Part shown: one piece after another, positions 1 through 5,515 of the stretch
How the letters are laid out: each line of letters starts with the position of its first letter
How positions within the stretch are numbered: position 1 is the first letter of the stretch
Assembly (NCBI GenBank): GCA_021203685.1
Contig: JAJQAS010000188.1
Location: forward strand, 1 to 16,363
Direction: 5' to 3'
Length of the DNA stretch: 16,363 nt
From: Clostridiales bacterium
GTDB lineage: Bacteria; Bacillota; Clostridia; Oscillospirales; Oscillospiraceae
Translations under genes and position numbers: made by a program
The notes under the pieces: model-generated
The model's input: the letters and a program-made list of their open reading frames with translations, nothing else
What the model was told of the DNA's origin: nothing
Database searches by the model: none

Positions 1-1128
1 ACTTCCTTCGGTCTGTGGGTCAACGCCATCGACAACGAGTATTTTGACGGCGACACCGTCAGCGGCTCCATCTGGTATGACAACATCACCGCCGTTTCTA
101 CTGATCTGACCGAAGCGACCTTTACGGCGTTGACACAGGAAGAAACCGTCGATACTTCTGGCCTGACCACCGCGATTGAGCAGGCGGAGGCTCTAAACGA
201 GAGCGACTACACGGCTGACAGCTGGGCCGATTTGCAAACAGCGCTGACCGCCGCTAAGACCGTGGTCGCCAATGCCGCAGCAACCCAGAGCGAGGCAGAC
301 GAAGCTGCCACCGCTTTGACCAGTGCAATCTCTGCCCTGGAAACGCTGCCTGTTGTTGACAGCTCTGCCCTGACCACTGCCATTGAACAGGCGGAGCCTC
401 TAAACGAGAGCGACTACACGACTGACAGCTGGGCCACCCTTCAATCCGCACTGGAAAGTGCCAAAATCGTGGCCGCCAACGGTTCCGCCGCGCAGGACGA
501 AGTGGACGAGGCCGCTGCCGCTCTGACCTCTGCCATCTCCGGCTTGGAAGTAGCTGAAAAGGTCACTGTTCCCTCCGCCACTAAAATCACCTCTGTGGTG
601 AACAAGGCCAAGGGCATCAAGCTCACCTGGAACGCCGTGGACGGCGCAACCAGCTACCAGGTCTATCGCAAAATCGGCAGCGGCAGCTGGAAGAAGGTAA
701 AAACCACTACCTCTACCACCTGGACCGACACCGCAGCCACCAAGAAGAACGGCACCAAGTACCAGTACAAGGTCTATGCGGTGAACTCCGCCGGGAAGAG
801 CAAGGCTTCCTCCACCAAGACCATCTACCGCCTGACCGCCAAGCACTTCACCCGTGCCAAGAACGTCAGCAGCAAGAAGATCAGCTTGAAGTGGACCCGG
901 AACACCAAGGCCACCGGCTACATCATCGAGTATTCCACCAGCAAGAGCTTCACCAGCTCCACCACCAAGACCATCAAGATCAAGGGCAACAAGAACCTGA
1001 CCACCACTTTGAAGAACCTGAAGAAGGGAAAGACCTATTATATCCGTATGCGGGCCTATAAAACTTCCGGCAGCGTGACTTCTTACGCTGGTTGGAGCAA
1101 GGTCAAGACGGTTAAGGTCAAGAAGTAA
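1..1128 (+). CDS. Surface/secreted protein, FIVAR and Fn3 domains (5' end missing)
   Basis: The frame is open from base 1 to a TAA at 1126-1128, giving 375 residues, so the N-terminus lies outside the window. Residues 1 to about 45 resemble the end of a beta-sandwich or carbohydrate-binding domain (FDGDTVSGSIWYDN). Two FIVAR repeats follow (about residues 55-116 and 124-185), each with the pattern L-x3-I-x2-A...YT-x2-SW-x2-L-x2-AL. Two fibronectin type III-like domains close the protein (about 190-278 and 279-375; motifs KLTWNAVDGATSYQVYRK and YYIRMRAYK). The end is Lys-rich with no LPXTG or membrane anchor. Such proteins in Clostridia are exported and often join carbohydrate-binding or glycoside hydrolase domains to cell-surface spacers, so the missing part may be catalytic. 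The family is inferred from repeat patterns; the enzymatic role, if any, cannot be seen. Confidence 0.85.
   Translation, partial: TSFGLWVNAIDNEYFDGDTVSGSIWYDNITAVSTDLTEATFTALTQEETVDTSGLTTAIEQAEALNESDYTADSWADLQTALTAAKTVVANAAATQSEADEAATALTSAISALETLPVVDSSALTTAIEQAEPLNESDYTTDSWATLQSALESAKIVAANGSAAQDEVDEAAAALTSAISGLEVAEKVTVPSATKITSVVNKAKGIKLTWNAVDGATSYQVYRKIGSGSWKKVKTTTSTTWTDTAATKKNGTKYQYKVYAVNSAGKSKASSTKTIYRLTAKHFTRAKNVSSKKISLKWTRNTKATGYIIEYSTSKSFTSSTTKTIKIKGNKNLTTTLKNLKKGKTYYIRMRAYKTSGSVTSYAGWSKVKTVKVKK
163..435 (+). repeat. Tandem FIVAR-coding direct repeat, 207-bp period
   Basis: The DNA at 163-228 and 370-435 is almost identical over about 66 bp (both contain CTAAACGAGAGCGACTACAC), exactly 207 bp (69 codons) apart. 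The second half of each FIVAR unit has diverged more. This is a within-gene duplication that lengthens the stalk of the surface protein. Confidence 0.8.
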
Positions 1129-1589
1129 CCAAAGTTATATCATCTCTCATTGGGGTACACAGATGTAAAAGCAAAATGCGGCAATACGAAGCACAACAAG
1201 GGAAAAATAAGGTTTATACGAGAAGCTGCTCCGCAAGCTGATATAAGAGTTTGACGCAAAGCAATCTAATCTACCAGGTTCCCCGCAGGATCGATTCCTG
1301 TGGGGAATCTTTCTGAATTATATGTTGCTGTCTCGTGGGAGAAAAATCAGATGAATAATCAATCCCCGGAAGTTTACCTCGCATAACAGTATGGACGTTG
1401 ACAGAGTTCTTATCAAGCGAGTGACACACATCCGCAGACAGATGGAACAAAAAATAACTACAATACAAACCACAACTGAATAGAACGAGACACTGTAGAT
1501 GTGTCGAATTGGGGAAACGCCCTCAGGGACGGAAATCAGGCGTCGAAAGTTTATTAGATAGGACTGGATCTGTCCATGAGCTGGACGAG
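1129..1589. other. Gene-poor stretch after the surface protein gene
   Basis: No convincing coding region is seen on either strand between the surface protein stop and the terminator at 1590. The open frames have no ribosome-binding site and look random in composition. The stretch contains the hairpin at 1279-1310 and a short AUG-led frame at 1391 (about 30 codons, no clear Shine-Dalgarno), neither of which I can name. It may be a degraded gene remnant. Confidence 0.5.
1279..1315 (+). terminator. Rho-independent terminator-like hairpin
   Basis: TTCCCCGCAGGA (1279-1290) pairs with TCCTGTGGGGAA (1296-1307) through 12 positions with one G:U pair and a 5-nt loop, followed by TCTTTCT. It lies about 150 nt after the surface protein stop and is the first good terminator for that gene. 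Confidence 0.6.
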
Positions 1590-1647
1590 CCCGGCAGACG
1601 GATTGCAATTCCGTGGGAGAATTGCGCCATCTGCCGGGTTCTTTTTT
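1590..1647 (+). terminator. Strong terminator with long composite stem
   Basis: CCCGGCAGA (1590-1598) pairs with TCTGCCGGG (1630-1638). An inner GCAATT (1605-1610) pairs with AATTGC (1620-1625). The hairpin is followed by TTCTTTTTT (1639-1647). It works in the + direction, yet no protein gene precedes it; upstream short stems suggest it may end a small RNA. Confidence 0.65.
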
Positions 1648-1679
1648 CGTTGTTTATGGAAACAGCGCAAAATCAAACT

Positions 1680-1895
1680 CTATCGGTTGATTTTAGGGTT
1701 ACTAGTACGGCCCAGCAGGTAATCCGTGGAAACGTGATAGTAATCCGCCAAAAACAGCAGATGCTCCAGAGGAATTGTCTGAAAGCCCCTTTCATACCGG
1801 GAATATACGGTCTGCTGAATCCCCATCAGCTCGGCAAGCTCCCGCTGGGTCAGGTCGGCGTCCTCCCGGAGGTCCCGTAAGCGCTGAAAATACAT
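1680..1895 (-). CDS. XRE-family helix-turn-helix repressor
   Basis: This is a 71-residue single-domain DNA-binding protein. The frame runs further upstream, but the ATG at 1893-1895 is preferred because a GGGG ribosome-binding site lies just before it and the sequence from there (MYFQRLRDLREDADLTQREL) matches the usual XRE N-terminus. The helix-turn-helix covers about residues 16-37 (TQRELAELMGIQQTVYSRYERG), followed by the typical tail IPLEHLLFLADYYHVSTDYLLGR. Proteins of this size bind palindromic operators as dimers. It is divergent from the zinc-ribbon/lipoprotein operon, and two TAGTA-N8-TACTA dyads lie between them, one of them beside its own start, so it probably represses both itself and the operon. 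The target is inferred from position only. Confidence 0.88.
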   Translation of the reverse strand: MYFQRLRDLREDADLTQRELAELMGIQQTVYSRYERGFQTIPLEHLLFLADYYHVSTDYLLGRTSNPKINR

Positions 1896-1909
1896 AGTTT
1901 CTACCCCGC

Positions 1910-1927
1910 TAGTACTTAATAATACTA
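1910..1927. promoter_or_regulatory. Operator O1, TAGTA-N8-TACTA dyad
   Basis: TAGTACTTAATAATACTA is an inverted repeat with half-sites TAGTA and TACTA separated by 8 nt. It directly abuts the -35 box of the rightward promoter (1928) and lies 15 bp ahead of the XRE start codon. It shares arrangement and half-sites with the dyad at 1964-1983, so both are probable binding sites of the XRE protein. Confidence 0.6.
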
Positions 1928-1956
1928 TTGACAGTAGCACAGAAATTATGTATAAT
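1928..1956 (+). promoter_or_regulatory. Consensus sigma-70/SigA promoter of the lipoprotein operon
   Basis: A perfect -35 (TTGACA, 1928-1933), a 17-nt spacer and a perfect -10 (TATAAT, 1951-1956) predict a start of transcription near 1963, about 39 nt before the zinc-ribbon ATG. A promoter this strong sitting between two operator-like dyads implies tight repression. Confidence 0.85.
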
Positions 1957-1963
1957 GAATTTA

Positions 1964-1983
1964 CTAGTACTTATAAGTACTAG
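1964..1983. promoter_or_regulatory. Operator O2, perfect 20-bp palindrome
   Basis: CTAGTACTTATAAGTACTAG is a perfect 20-bp palindrome with the same TAGTA-N8-TACTA core as O1. It covers the predicted transcription start and ends 3 nt before the GAGGAGGGG ribosome-binding site (1987-1995). Bound repressor here would block initiation or early elongation. The core is offset by 55 bp from the one in O1. Confidence 0.72.
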
Positions 1984-2001
1984 AACGAGGAGGGGATACC
2001 T

Positions 2002-2331
2002 ATGTATTGTACAAATTGCGGGAAAGAAATCAAAGACAGCACGCAGAGCATCTGCCCTTATTGCAAGAAAAGCATTTCTGTTTCTGCCCCAGCGCCGGAA
2101 CAGAGGAATGCGTCGGTCGGCATGAATTTACGGAGCGCTATGTTTGTGATTTGTTTCCTTTGCGCTGCCGCCGCTGTGGTGATTCTATTGCTGCAAGCTA
2201 CAGGCGCACTTAGCGACTATGACTTTGGCCAATGGTTCTATTATGGCGGAGGAATTTTCACCTGCTGTGCGCTGGGCTTCGTTGCGCTTGTGACAGGTGT
2301 TATCGGATTGTGCTGCAAAAGCGGAAAATAA
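2002..2331 (+). CDS. Zinc-ribbon membrane protein
   Basis: This 109-residue protein starts with a zinc ribbon: CTNC at residues 3-6 and CPYC at about 18-21. Two hydrophobic segments follow (about 45-66, MFVICFLCAAAAVVILLLQ, and 80-104, YYGGGIFTCCALGFVALVTG), so the metal-binding head is probably cytoplasmic and tethered to the membrane. The ATG is supported by GAGGAGGGG at 1987-1995. It is the first gene after the regulated promoter and lies 46 nt ahead of the lipoprotein gene, so the two are likely cotranscribed. Short zinc-ribbon/transmembrane proteins are common in Clostridia, mostly without known function; a sensory or scaffolding role is only a guess. Confidence 0.85.
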   Translation: MYCTNCGKEIKDSTQSICPYCKKSISVSAPAPEQRNASVGMNLRSAMFVICFLCAAAAVVILLLQATGALSDYDFGQWFYYGGGIFTCCALGFVALVTGVIGLCCKSGK

Positions 2332-2377
2332 CATACCGCTGAGACAACGACAATGAGAAACATTGGGAGGATATGAC

Positions 2378-3565
2378 ATGAAGCGATTTCTTGTTTCCTG
2401 GGTGGTAATACTTGCGCTGGTACTGTCCGGCTGCGGGAAAACAGCGGTATCGCCCGACGCATCTGGCGACGTAGAAAGCCAGCAAAGCACGGCAGTTGAA
2501 ACTGACATTACGGCGGCGGAAGCCACGGAGCAGACGGCAGATGAAAGCACGGAGAAGGCAACGGAGGACGATACGGAGAAAACAACAGATTCCGAACCGG
2601 TACTGGTAAACCTTGTCACAGAGATATACGGAGATAGTTACACAGCAACCTATGCCTATGACAGTTCCGGCAATACAACATCAGCAGTTTATAGGGATAC
2701 TTTAATTATTGATGGCGTTACTTTTAATAACACTACCAAAACGTATCAATACACCTACGATGAAGCAGGAAATCTGACTGAGCAAGATTACATTTACGAA
2801 ATAGAGACTTATGATGGCGAAGACTGGGAGACGGAGGGAACGGAAACAAAATCTGAGTATGATGCCGCTGGCAAATTAGTATCGGAGGAAATAAGTTATT
2901 TTGACACAGATGACGAGGAGACAACACTCTATGGTGTCTTTGTCTATAGCTATGCTGGAAACGTTGGAACTGCGACTGTAACATTTCAAGTTGACGGTGA
3001 AACTTACGCAGAAACACGGACAGTCACATACGATGGAGAGGGGTTACTCCTGTCTAAAGAAGTATACTATGAGGGAGAGGGGCTCGACTATTATCCCAGC
3101 AGAGTGACCTATGATGAGATCGGGAGAGTGGTTTGTTCAATTACAATGATGAACAGTAGGTATGCAACGATTGCAACTTATAGCTACACGAATGACAGTC
3201 AGGGAAATCTACTGACCTGTTCTCTGAAAAGAGAAGACGAATATGAAGGTGAAACCGGATTCTTGAATTCCTACTATTATGAGTATAGTTATAATGAGAA
3301 TGAAGAACTGGAAACAATATCTAAATATGGCAATGAGGAAGAAGACGAATCCCTTACATTGAAAGGAATCAGATCCTATAGCTACCACTACCTGGACAAC
3401 GGGCTTCGGGATTTTGTTGATGTATATGATGAGGATGAGGAGCAGGAATATCTGTTTTATTTTGAGTACGAAGCAGCCGTTCAGCTTCCCGCAGACGAGG
3501 CAGAAGCGGTGCAGGAGGAGCAGACGGAACGTATTCGCTCTTTCCTGAGAGGCGAAGTTTCGTAA
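2378..3565 (+). CDS. Lipoprotein with YD/RHS-like repeats
   Basis: The ATG at 2378 is chosen over an upstream in-frame start because GGGAGG (2366-2371) is well spaced and a clean lipoprotein signal follows: MKRFLVSWVVILALVLSGC, with the lipid-bearing Cys at residue 19. The product has 395 residues. About 50 residues of Thr/Glu-rich linker come next. The body carries degenerate YD-type repeats (YDSSGNTT, YDEAGNLTE, YDAAGKLVS, YDGEGLLLS, YDEIGRVV, NDSQGNLL, YNENEELE), each a beta-hairpin unit. In RHS proteins such repeats build a shell, but here they are few and there is no RHS core or toxin domain, so a surface-binding lipoprotein is more likely. The protein is very acidic. It is the second gene of the operon. 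The precise function is unknown. Confidence 0.85.
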   Translation: MKRFLVSWVVILALVLSGCGKTAVSPDASGDVESQQSTAVETDITAAEATEQTADESTEKATEDDTEKTTDSEPVLVNLVTEIYGDSYTATYAYDSSGNTTSAVYRDTLIIDGVTFNNTTKTYQYTYDEAGNLTEQDYIYEIETYDGEDWETEGTETKSEYDAAGKLVSEEISYFDTDDEETTLYGVFVYSYAGNVGTATVTFQVDGETYAETRTVTYDGEGLLLSKEVYYEGEGLDYYPSRVTYDEIGRVVCSITMMNSRYATIATYSYTNDSQGNLLTCSLKREDEYEGETGFLNSYYYEYSYNENEELETISKYGNEEEDESLTLKGIRSYSYHYLDNGLRDFVDVYDEDEEQEYLFYFEYEAAVQLPADEAEAVQEEQTERIRSFLRGEVS

Positions 3566-3631
3566 ATCGATAGCAATTACTTTAATAATAAACTAACCGG
3601 TGTAAGAAAAATCTAAACGGGAGGATATAAC

Positions 3632-3973
3632 ATGAAGCGTTTTCTGATTTTATGTATGGTGGTACTTGTTTCGATGCTGTCCTTAACTGCCTGTGGCGGC
3701 GGCAGTTCCCTTGAGGGAACCTGGGCCTGGGAGGATGATAGCAGTATTCACATCATTTTTTACAATGGCGGGACACTTGATGACGAGGGTTCTTTGCTGC
3801 GGGAATGCTTTGATTCTGACGGAGAACTTATTTCATGGGAAAAACTTGACAGCAGCAATCTCAAAATCAGCAGCAACTGGAGTGAACAGTATGTCATCGG
3901 CTACAGCATCCAATCCGGTACATTGACACTGGATCTGGATTACGAGGAATTAAGATTCAACAAGGTCTCTTGA
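3632..3973 (+). CDS. Small lipoprotein
   Basis: This 113-residue protein has a lipoprotein signal (MKRFLILCMVVLVSMLSLTAC, lipid Cys at residue 21) and a GGG linker, then a compact domain beginning LEGTWAWEDD and rich in beta-strand-like segments (IHIIFYNGG, NLKISSNW, TLTLDLDYEELRF). This is the general pattern of small lipocalin-like or META-type lipoproteins, but I cannot assign a family. The start is supported by GGGAGG at 3619-3624. Its ribosome-binding site and first codons almost copy those of the upstream lipoprotein gene, suggesting related origin of the leaders. It is the last gene before the terminator at 4017. Confidence 0.83.
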   Translation: MKRFLILCMVVLVSMLSLTACGGGSSLEGTWAWEDDSSIHIIFYNGGTLDDEGSLLRECFDSDGELISWEKLDSSNLKISSNWSEQYVIGYSIQSGTLTLDLDYEELRFNKVS

Positions 3974-4016
3974 ACAATAGAAATATCCCTAGATTGCTTA
4001 TCTTAACACAATAAAT

Positions 4017-4056
4017 ACGGTGCAGACACATTCCAAATGTGCCTGCGCCGTGTTTT
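4017..4056 (+). terminator. Terminator of the lipoprotein operon
   Basis: ACGGTGCAGACACAT (4017-4031) pairs with ATGTGCCTGCGCCGT (4037-4051) with one wobble and one mismatch and a 5-nt loop, followed by GTTTT. It closes the + strand operon 44 nt after the last stop. Confidence 0.75.
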
Positions 4057-4058
4057 AT

Positions 4059-4124
4059 GTCCGCCGGGATTACGAGGTGGAAATCGACTTCAATATTTCC
4101 TTCGATGAGGAGCTGTGGCAATAA
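4059..4124 (+). pseudogene. Possible C-terminal gene remnant
   Basis: A protein-like frame ends at TAA 4122-4124 and reads VRRDYEVEIDFNISFDEELWQ. It has no start codon or ribosome-binding site, and its upstream part is occupied by the terminator hairpin. The composition looks coding, so this may be the tail of a gene truncated when the tRNA-proximal region was rearranged. The evidence is weak: only 21 residues and no family recognised. Confidence 0.25.
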
Positions 4125-4165
4125 AAAAGTTCCGGGAAACTGCCGTTTTGACATTTTCCCGGAAC
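4120..4165 (-). terminator. Terminator of the tRNA gene (- strand)
   Basis: GTTCCGGGAAA (4129-4139) and TTTCCCGGAAC (4155-4165) form a perfect 11-bp stem. On the - strand the hairpin is followed by TTTTTTATT. It lies immediately 3' of the tRNA CCA end, as expected for the native terminator of that tRNA gene. Confidence 0.85.
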
Positions 4166-4166
4166 A

Positions 4167-4225
4167 TGGTGGACCTGAAGAGATTCGAACTCTCGACCTC
4201 TCGGATGCGAACCGAACGCTCTCCC
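4167..4225 (-). other. 3' fragment of tRNA-Ala(CGC); probable attachment site
   Basis: Read on the - strand this is a tRNA from the 3' part of the D arm to an encoded CCA (4167-4169). Discriminator A is at 4170, the 3' acceptor strand is CAGGTCC, the T arm is GAGAG-TTCGAAT-CTCTT, the variable region is AGGTC, and the anticodon arm is TTCGG-TTCGCAT-CCGAG with anticodon CGC. The U at position 70 fits the G3:U70 identity mark of tRNA-Ala. The 5' acceptor strand and 5' D stem are absent: sequence upstream (4226 onward) has no GGACC-like start. A 3'-only tRNA fragment beside a conjugative module is the usual scar of integration into a tRNA gene. Orientation places the element to the right. The intact copy at the other end is outside the window. 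Confidence 0.72.
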
Positions 4226-4404
4226 ACGCGGTAGGGTTTTATGCACATACTCAAGTTCATTTTTTTGGCTTTTTTGCCTGTAATTCGGCCTATATACGGT
4301 ATTTTTCTAACAATTCAGCTTCATCCTAATTTTGGATGGTCGTAAGCGCCAATTTTCCCGGAATCGTGAGCTGCTACTTTTCGGGCCTGTGACACAGCAG
4401 CGCA

Positions 4405-4465
4405 CAACACGTTCGCATACGCATGGAAGTAACGCAGGTGCTACGCATTGCGTTCGCATAGCACA
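4405..4465. repeat. Short repeats near the element end
   Basis: CGTTCGCATA occurs at 4410-4419 and 4451-4460, 41 bp apart. Between them TACGCAT also appears twice, and the second copy sits in a GCTACGC...GCATAGC partial dyad. The cluster lies about 185 bp inside the predicted element end, in a 280-bp non-coding stretch (4233-4511) that otherwise shows only AT-rich sequence. Such repeats could be binding sites for a recombination or replication protein; no protein can be assigned. Confidence 0.45.
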
Positions 4466-4511
4466 CGGTTCCAGACCACGAATGAACGCCTATACAATAC
4501 ATAAAAGACTG

Positions 4512-4557
4512 AGCGTATATCGCCCCACCACGGGGCAGATGTACGCTCTTTCTTTTT
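4512..4557 (+). terminator. Leader terminator upstream of the first ICE gene
   Basis: AGCGTATATCGCCCC (4512-4526) pairs with GGGGCAGATGTACGCT (4532-4547) with a one-base bulge and a 5-nt loop, followed by CTTTCTTTTT. It stands 16 nt ahead of the ribosome-binding site of the first gene of the module, so it may act as an attenuator or may insulate the operon from transcription coming from the chromosome. A weak -10-like TACAAT lies at 4493-4498. Confidence 0.68.
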
Positions 4558-4586
4558 GTCCAAATCCAGATTGGAGGGATATGAAG

Positions 4587-4793
4587 ATGATGGAAGAACG
4601 GGATTACACCAGGGACGGCTTTGTCCTGGACGATGAAGCCAAAGTCTGGTACGACAAGAGCCGCGATGGGAAATTTCCTAACTGCCGGTTCTGCCGGTAT
4701 CACATCAACGGGAGCCGGGGTGTTCGTTGCCGCTACAAGCACTGCCCCTACCGCAAGCACAACCGGCGGAATCGCCGCAAGGGAGGTATGTAA
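4587..4793 (+). CDS. Small Cys-rich (zinc-finger-like) protein
   Basis: This 68-residue basic protein contains Cys33-x2-Cys36, His39, Cys48 and Cys53 (PNCRFCRYH and RCRYKHCPY), a likely metal site, followed by an Arg/Lys-rich tail (RKHNRRNRRKGG) suited to nucleic-acid binding. Three in-frame ATGs are possible (4581, 4587, 4590). The GGAGGG at 4573-4578 is only 2 nt from the first but 8 nt from the second, so 4587 is chosen. It is the first gene of the element and its stop is 2 nt before the start of the replication gene, whose ribosome-binding site lies inside its last codons, so the two are coupled. Function is unknown; a role in replication or regulation is inferred from position. Confidence 0.72.
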   Translation: MMEERDYTRDGFVLDDEAKVWYDKSRDGKFPNCRFCRYHINGSRGVRCRYKHCPYRKHNRRNRRKGGM

Positions 4794-4795
4794 AA

Positions 4796-5515
4796 ATGCC
4801 GGTTTTTCGTGTTGAGAAAAACACCAACTATACGACCATGAGCAACTACCATTTGCAAGACAGAAATTTGTCCCTGAAGGCAAAAGGTCTGCTGTCACAG
4901 TTTCTGAGTCTGCCGGATTCATGGCACTATAATGTCAAGGGCCTGGTCAAACTCAACCGGGATGGCAAAGCTGCCATTGAGACGGCTCTGAAGGAGCTGG
5001 AGCAGTACGGGTATGTGCGACGCAGACAGCTTCGTGATGAAACCGGGCATATGTCCCATATTGAGTACACCATTTTTGAGGTGCCTCAGAACGCAGCGCA
5101 GCCGGCACCGTTTACCGATTTTCCGTCAACGGAAAACCCGTCAGCGGGAAATCCGGCGACGGAAAAACCGGTGACGAAAAACCGGCAACTATTAAATACT
5201 AATAGATCAAGTACTAAAGGATTAAATACTAAAGGGATAAATAACGTAAGGGATAAAGAGACTCGCCACAAACACGGGCAGTATCAGAACGTGCTTTTGT
5301 CAGAGACTGAGTACCAGACTGTTCAAGCAGAGTTCCCCCAGGACTACCAGCAGCGCATTGAGCGCCTGTCGGAGTATATCGCATCCACCGGCAAGACTTA
5401 CAAGAGTCACCTTGCCACCATTCGGAGCTGGGCGCGGCGGGACCGGCAGAAACCTCCGGCGAAACCGGTGTACAGCCACGAAAATTACACGTTTGAGGGC
5501 GGTGACAGCTTATGA
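4796..5515 (+). CDS. Replication initiator / replisome organiser-like protein
   Basis: This 239-residue protein starts at ATG 4796 (GGGAGG at 4781-4786). The N-terminal 90 residues (FRVEKNTNYTTMSNYHLQ...LSLKAKGLLSQFLSLPDSW...AAIETALKELEQYGYVRR) form the winged-helix domain seen in RepA-like and replisome-organiser proteins of ICEs and phages. The middle (about residues 105-155) is low in complexity, Pro/Thr/Asn-rich, and encoded by 15-bp repeats. The C-terminal part (YKSHLATIRSWARRD) matches the end of DnaD-like helicase-loading proteins. The partner is likely the DnaC-like ATPase encoded next with an ATGA overlap. Together they would start replication of the excised element. The family is recognised by pattern, and origin binding is an inference. 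Confidence 0.82.
   Translation: MPVFRVEKNTNYTTMSNYHLQDRNLSLKAKGLLSQFLSLPDSWHYNVKGLVKLNRDGKAAIETALKELEQYGYVRRRQLRDETGHMSHIEYTIFEVPQNAAQPAPFTDFPSTENPSAGNPATEKPVTKNRQLLNTNRSSTKGLNTKGINNVRDKETRHKHGQYQNVLLSETEYQTVQAEFPQDYQQRIERLSEYIASTGKTYKSHLATIRSWARRDRQKPPAKPVYSHENYTFEGGDSL
5108..5189. repeat. Iteron-like 15-bp repeats inside the initiator gene
   Basis: Units CCGTCAACGGAAAAC (5123), CCGTCAGCGGGAAAT (5138), CCGGCGACGGAAAAA (5153) and CCGGTGACGAAAAA (5168) follow head to tail at 15 bp, with a degenerate unit before (5108) and a partial one after (5182). Each of the first three has a small CCG-N4-CGG dyad. They code for the Pro/Asn/Thr-rich linker. Initiator-gene-internal iterons mark origins in some RepA_N-type plasmids. 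Confidence 0.62.
5190..5257. repeat. AT-rich tract with direct repeats next to the iterons
   Basis: ATTAAATACTAA occurs at 5191-5202 and 5221-5232, exactly 30 bp apart. A related GTACTAAAGG lies between, and GGGATAAA occurs at 5234 and 5250. The tract is strikingly AT-rich next to the GC-rich iterons, as in the duplex-unwinding part of replication origins. Confidence 0.5.

Noticed and set aside
400..846. Long open frame on the - strand opposite the surface protein
   Set aside because: It is an antisense shadow of the FIVAR/Fn3 coding region, with biased composition and no ribosome-binding site.
1697..1712. Third operator (ACTAGTAC) inside the XRE gene
   Set aside because: It has only the inner 8-bp palindrome, lacks the TAGTA-N8-TACTA spacing, and is explained by coding sequence.
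1509..1880. + strand open frame of 123 codons
   Set aside because: It runs through the terminator hairpin and antisense to the XRE gene, whose protein is clearly recognisable on the other strand.
2378..3565. RHS toxin or polymorphic toxin system
   Set aside because: The YD-like repeats are short and few, there is no RHS core motif or C-terminal toxin domain, and no immunity-type gene can be shown; a plain lipoprotein is supported.
4167..4260. Intact tRNA gene
   Set aside because: No 5' acceptor strand or 5' D stem can be found upstream of 4225 on the - strand; only the 3' part is present.
4039..4329. + strand open frame across the tRNA fragment
   Set aside because: It reads through a terminator and the tRNA remnant; the phrase resembling a protein (PEEIRTLDLSDANRT) is the usual translation of tRNA antisense sequence.
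5108..5257. CRISPR array
   Set aside because: The units are 15-bp direct repeats without unique spacers and lie within a coding region.
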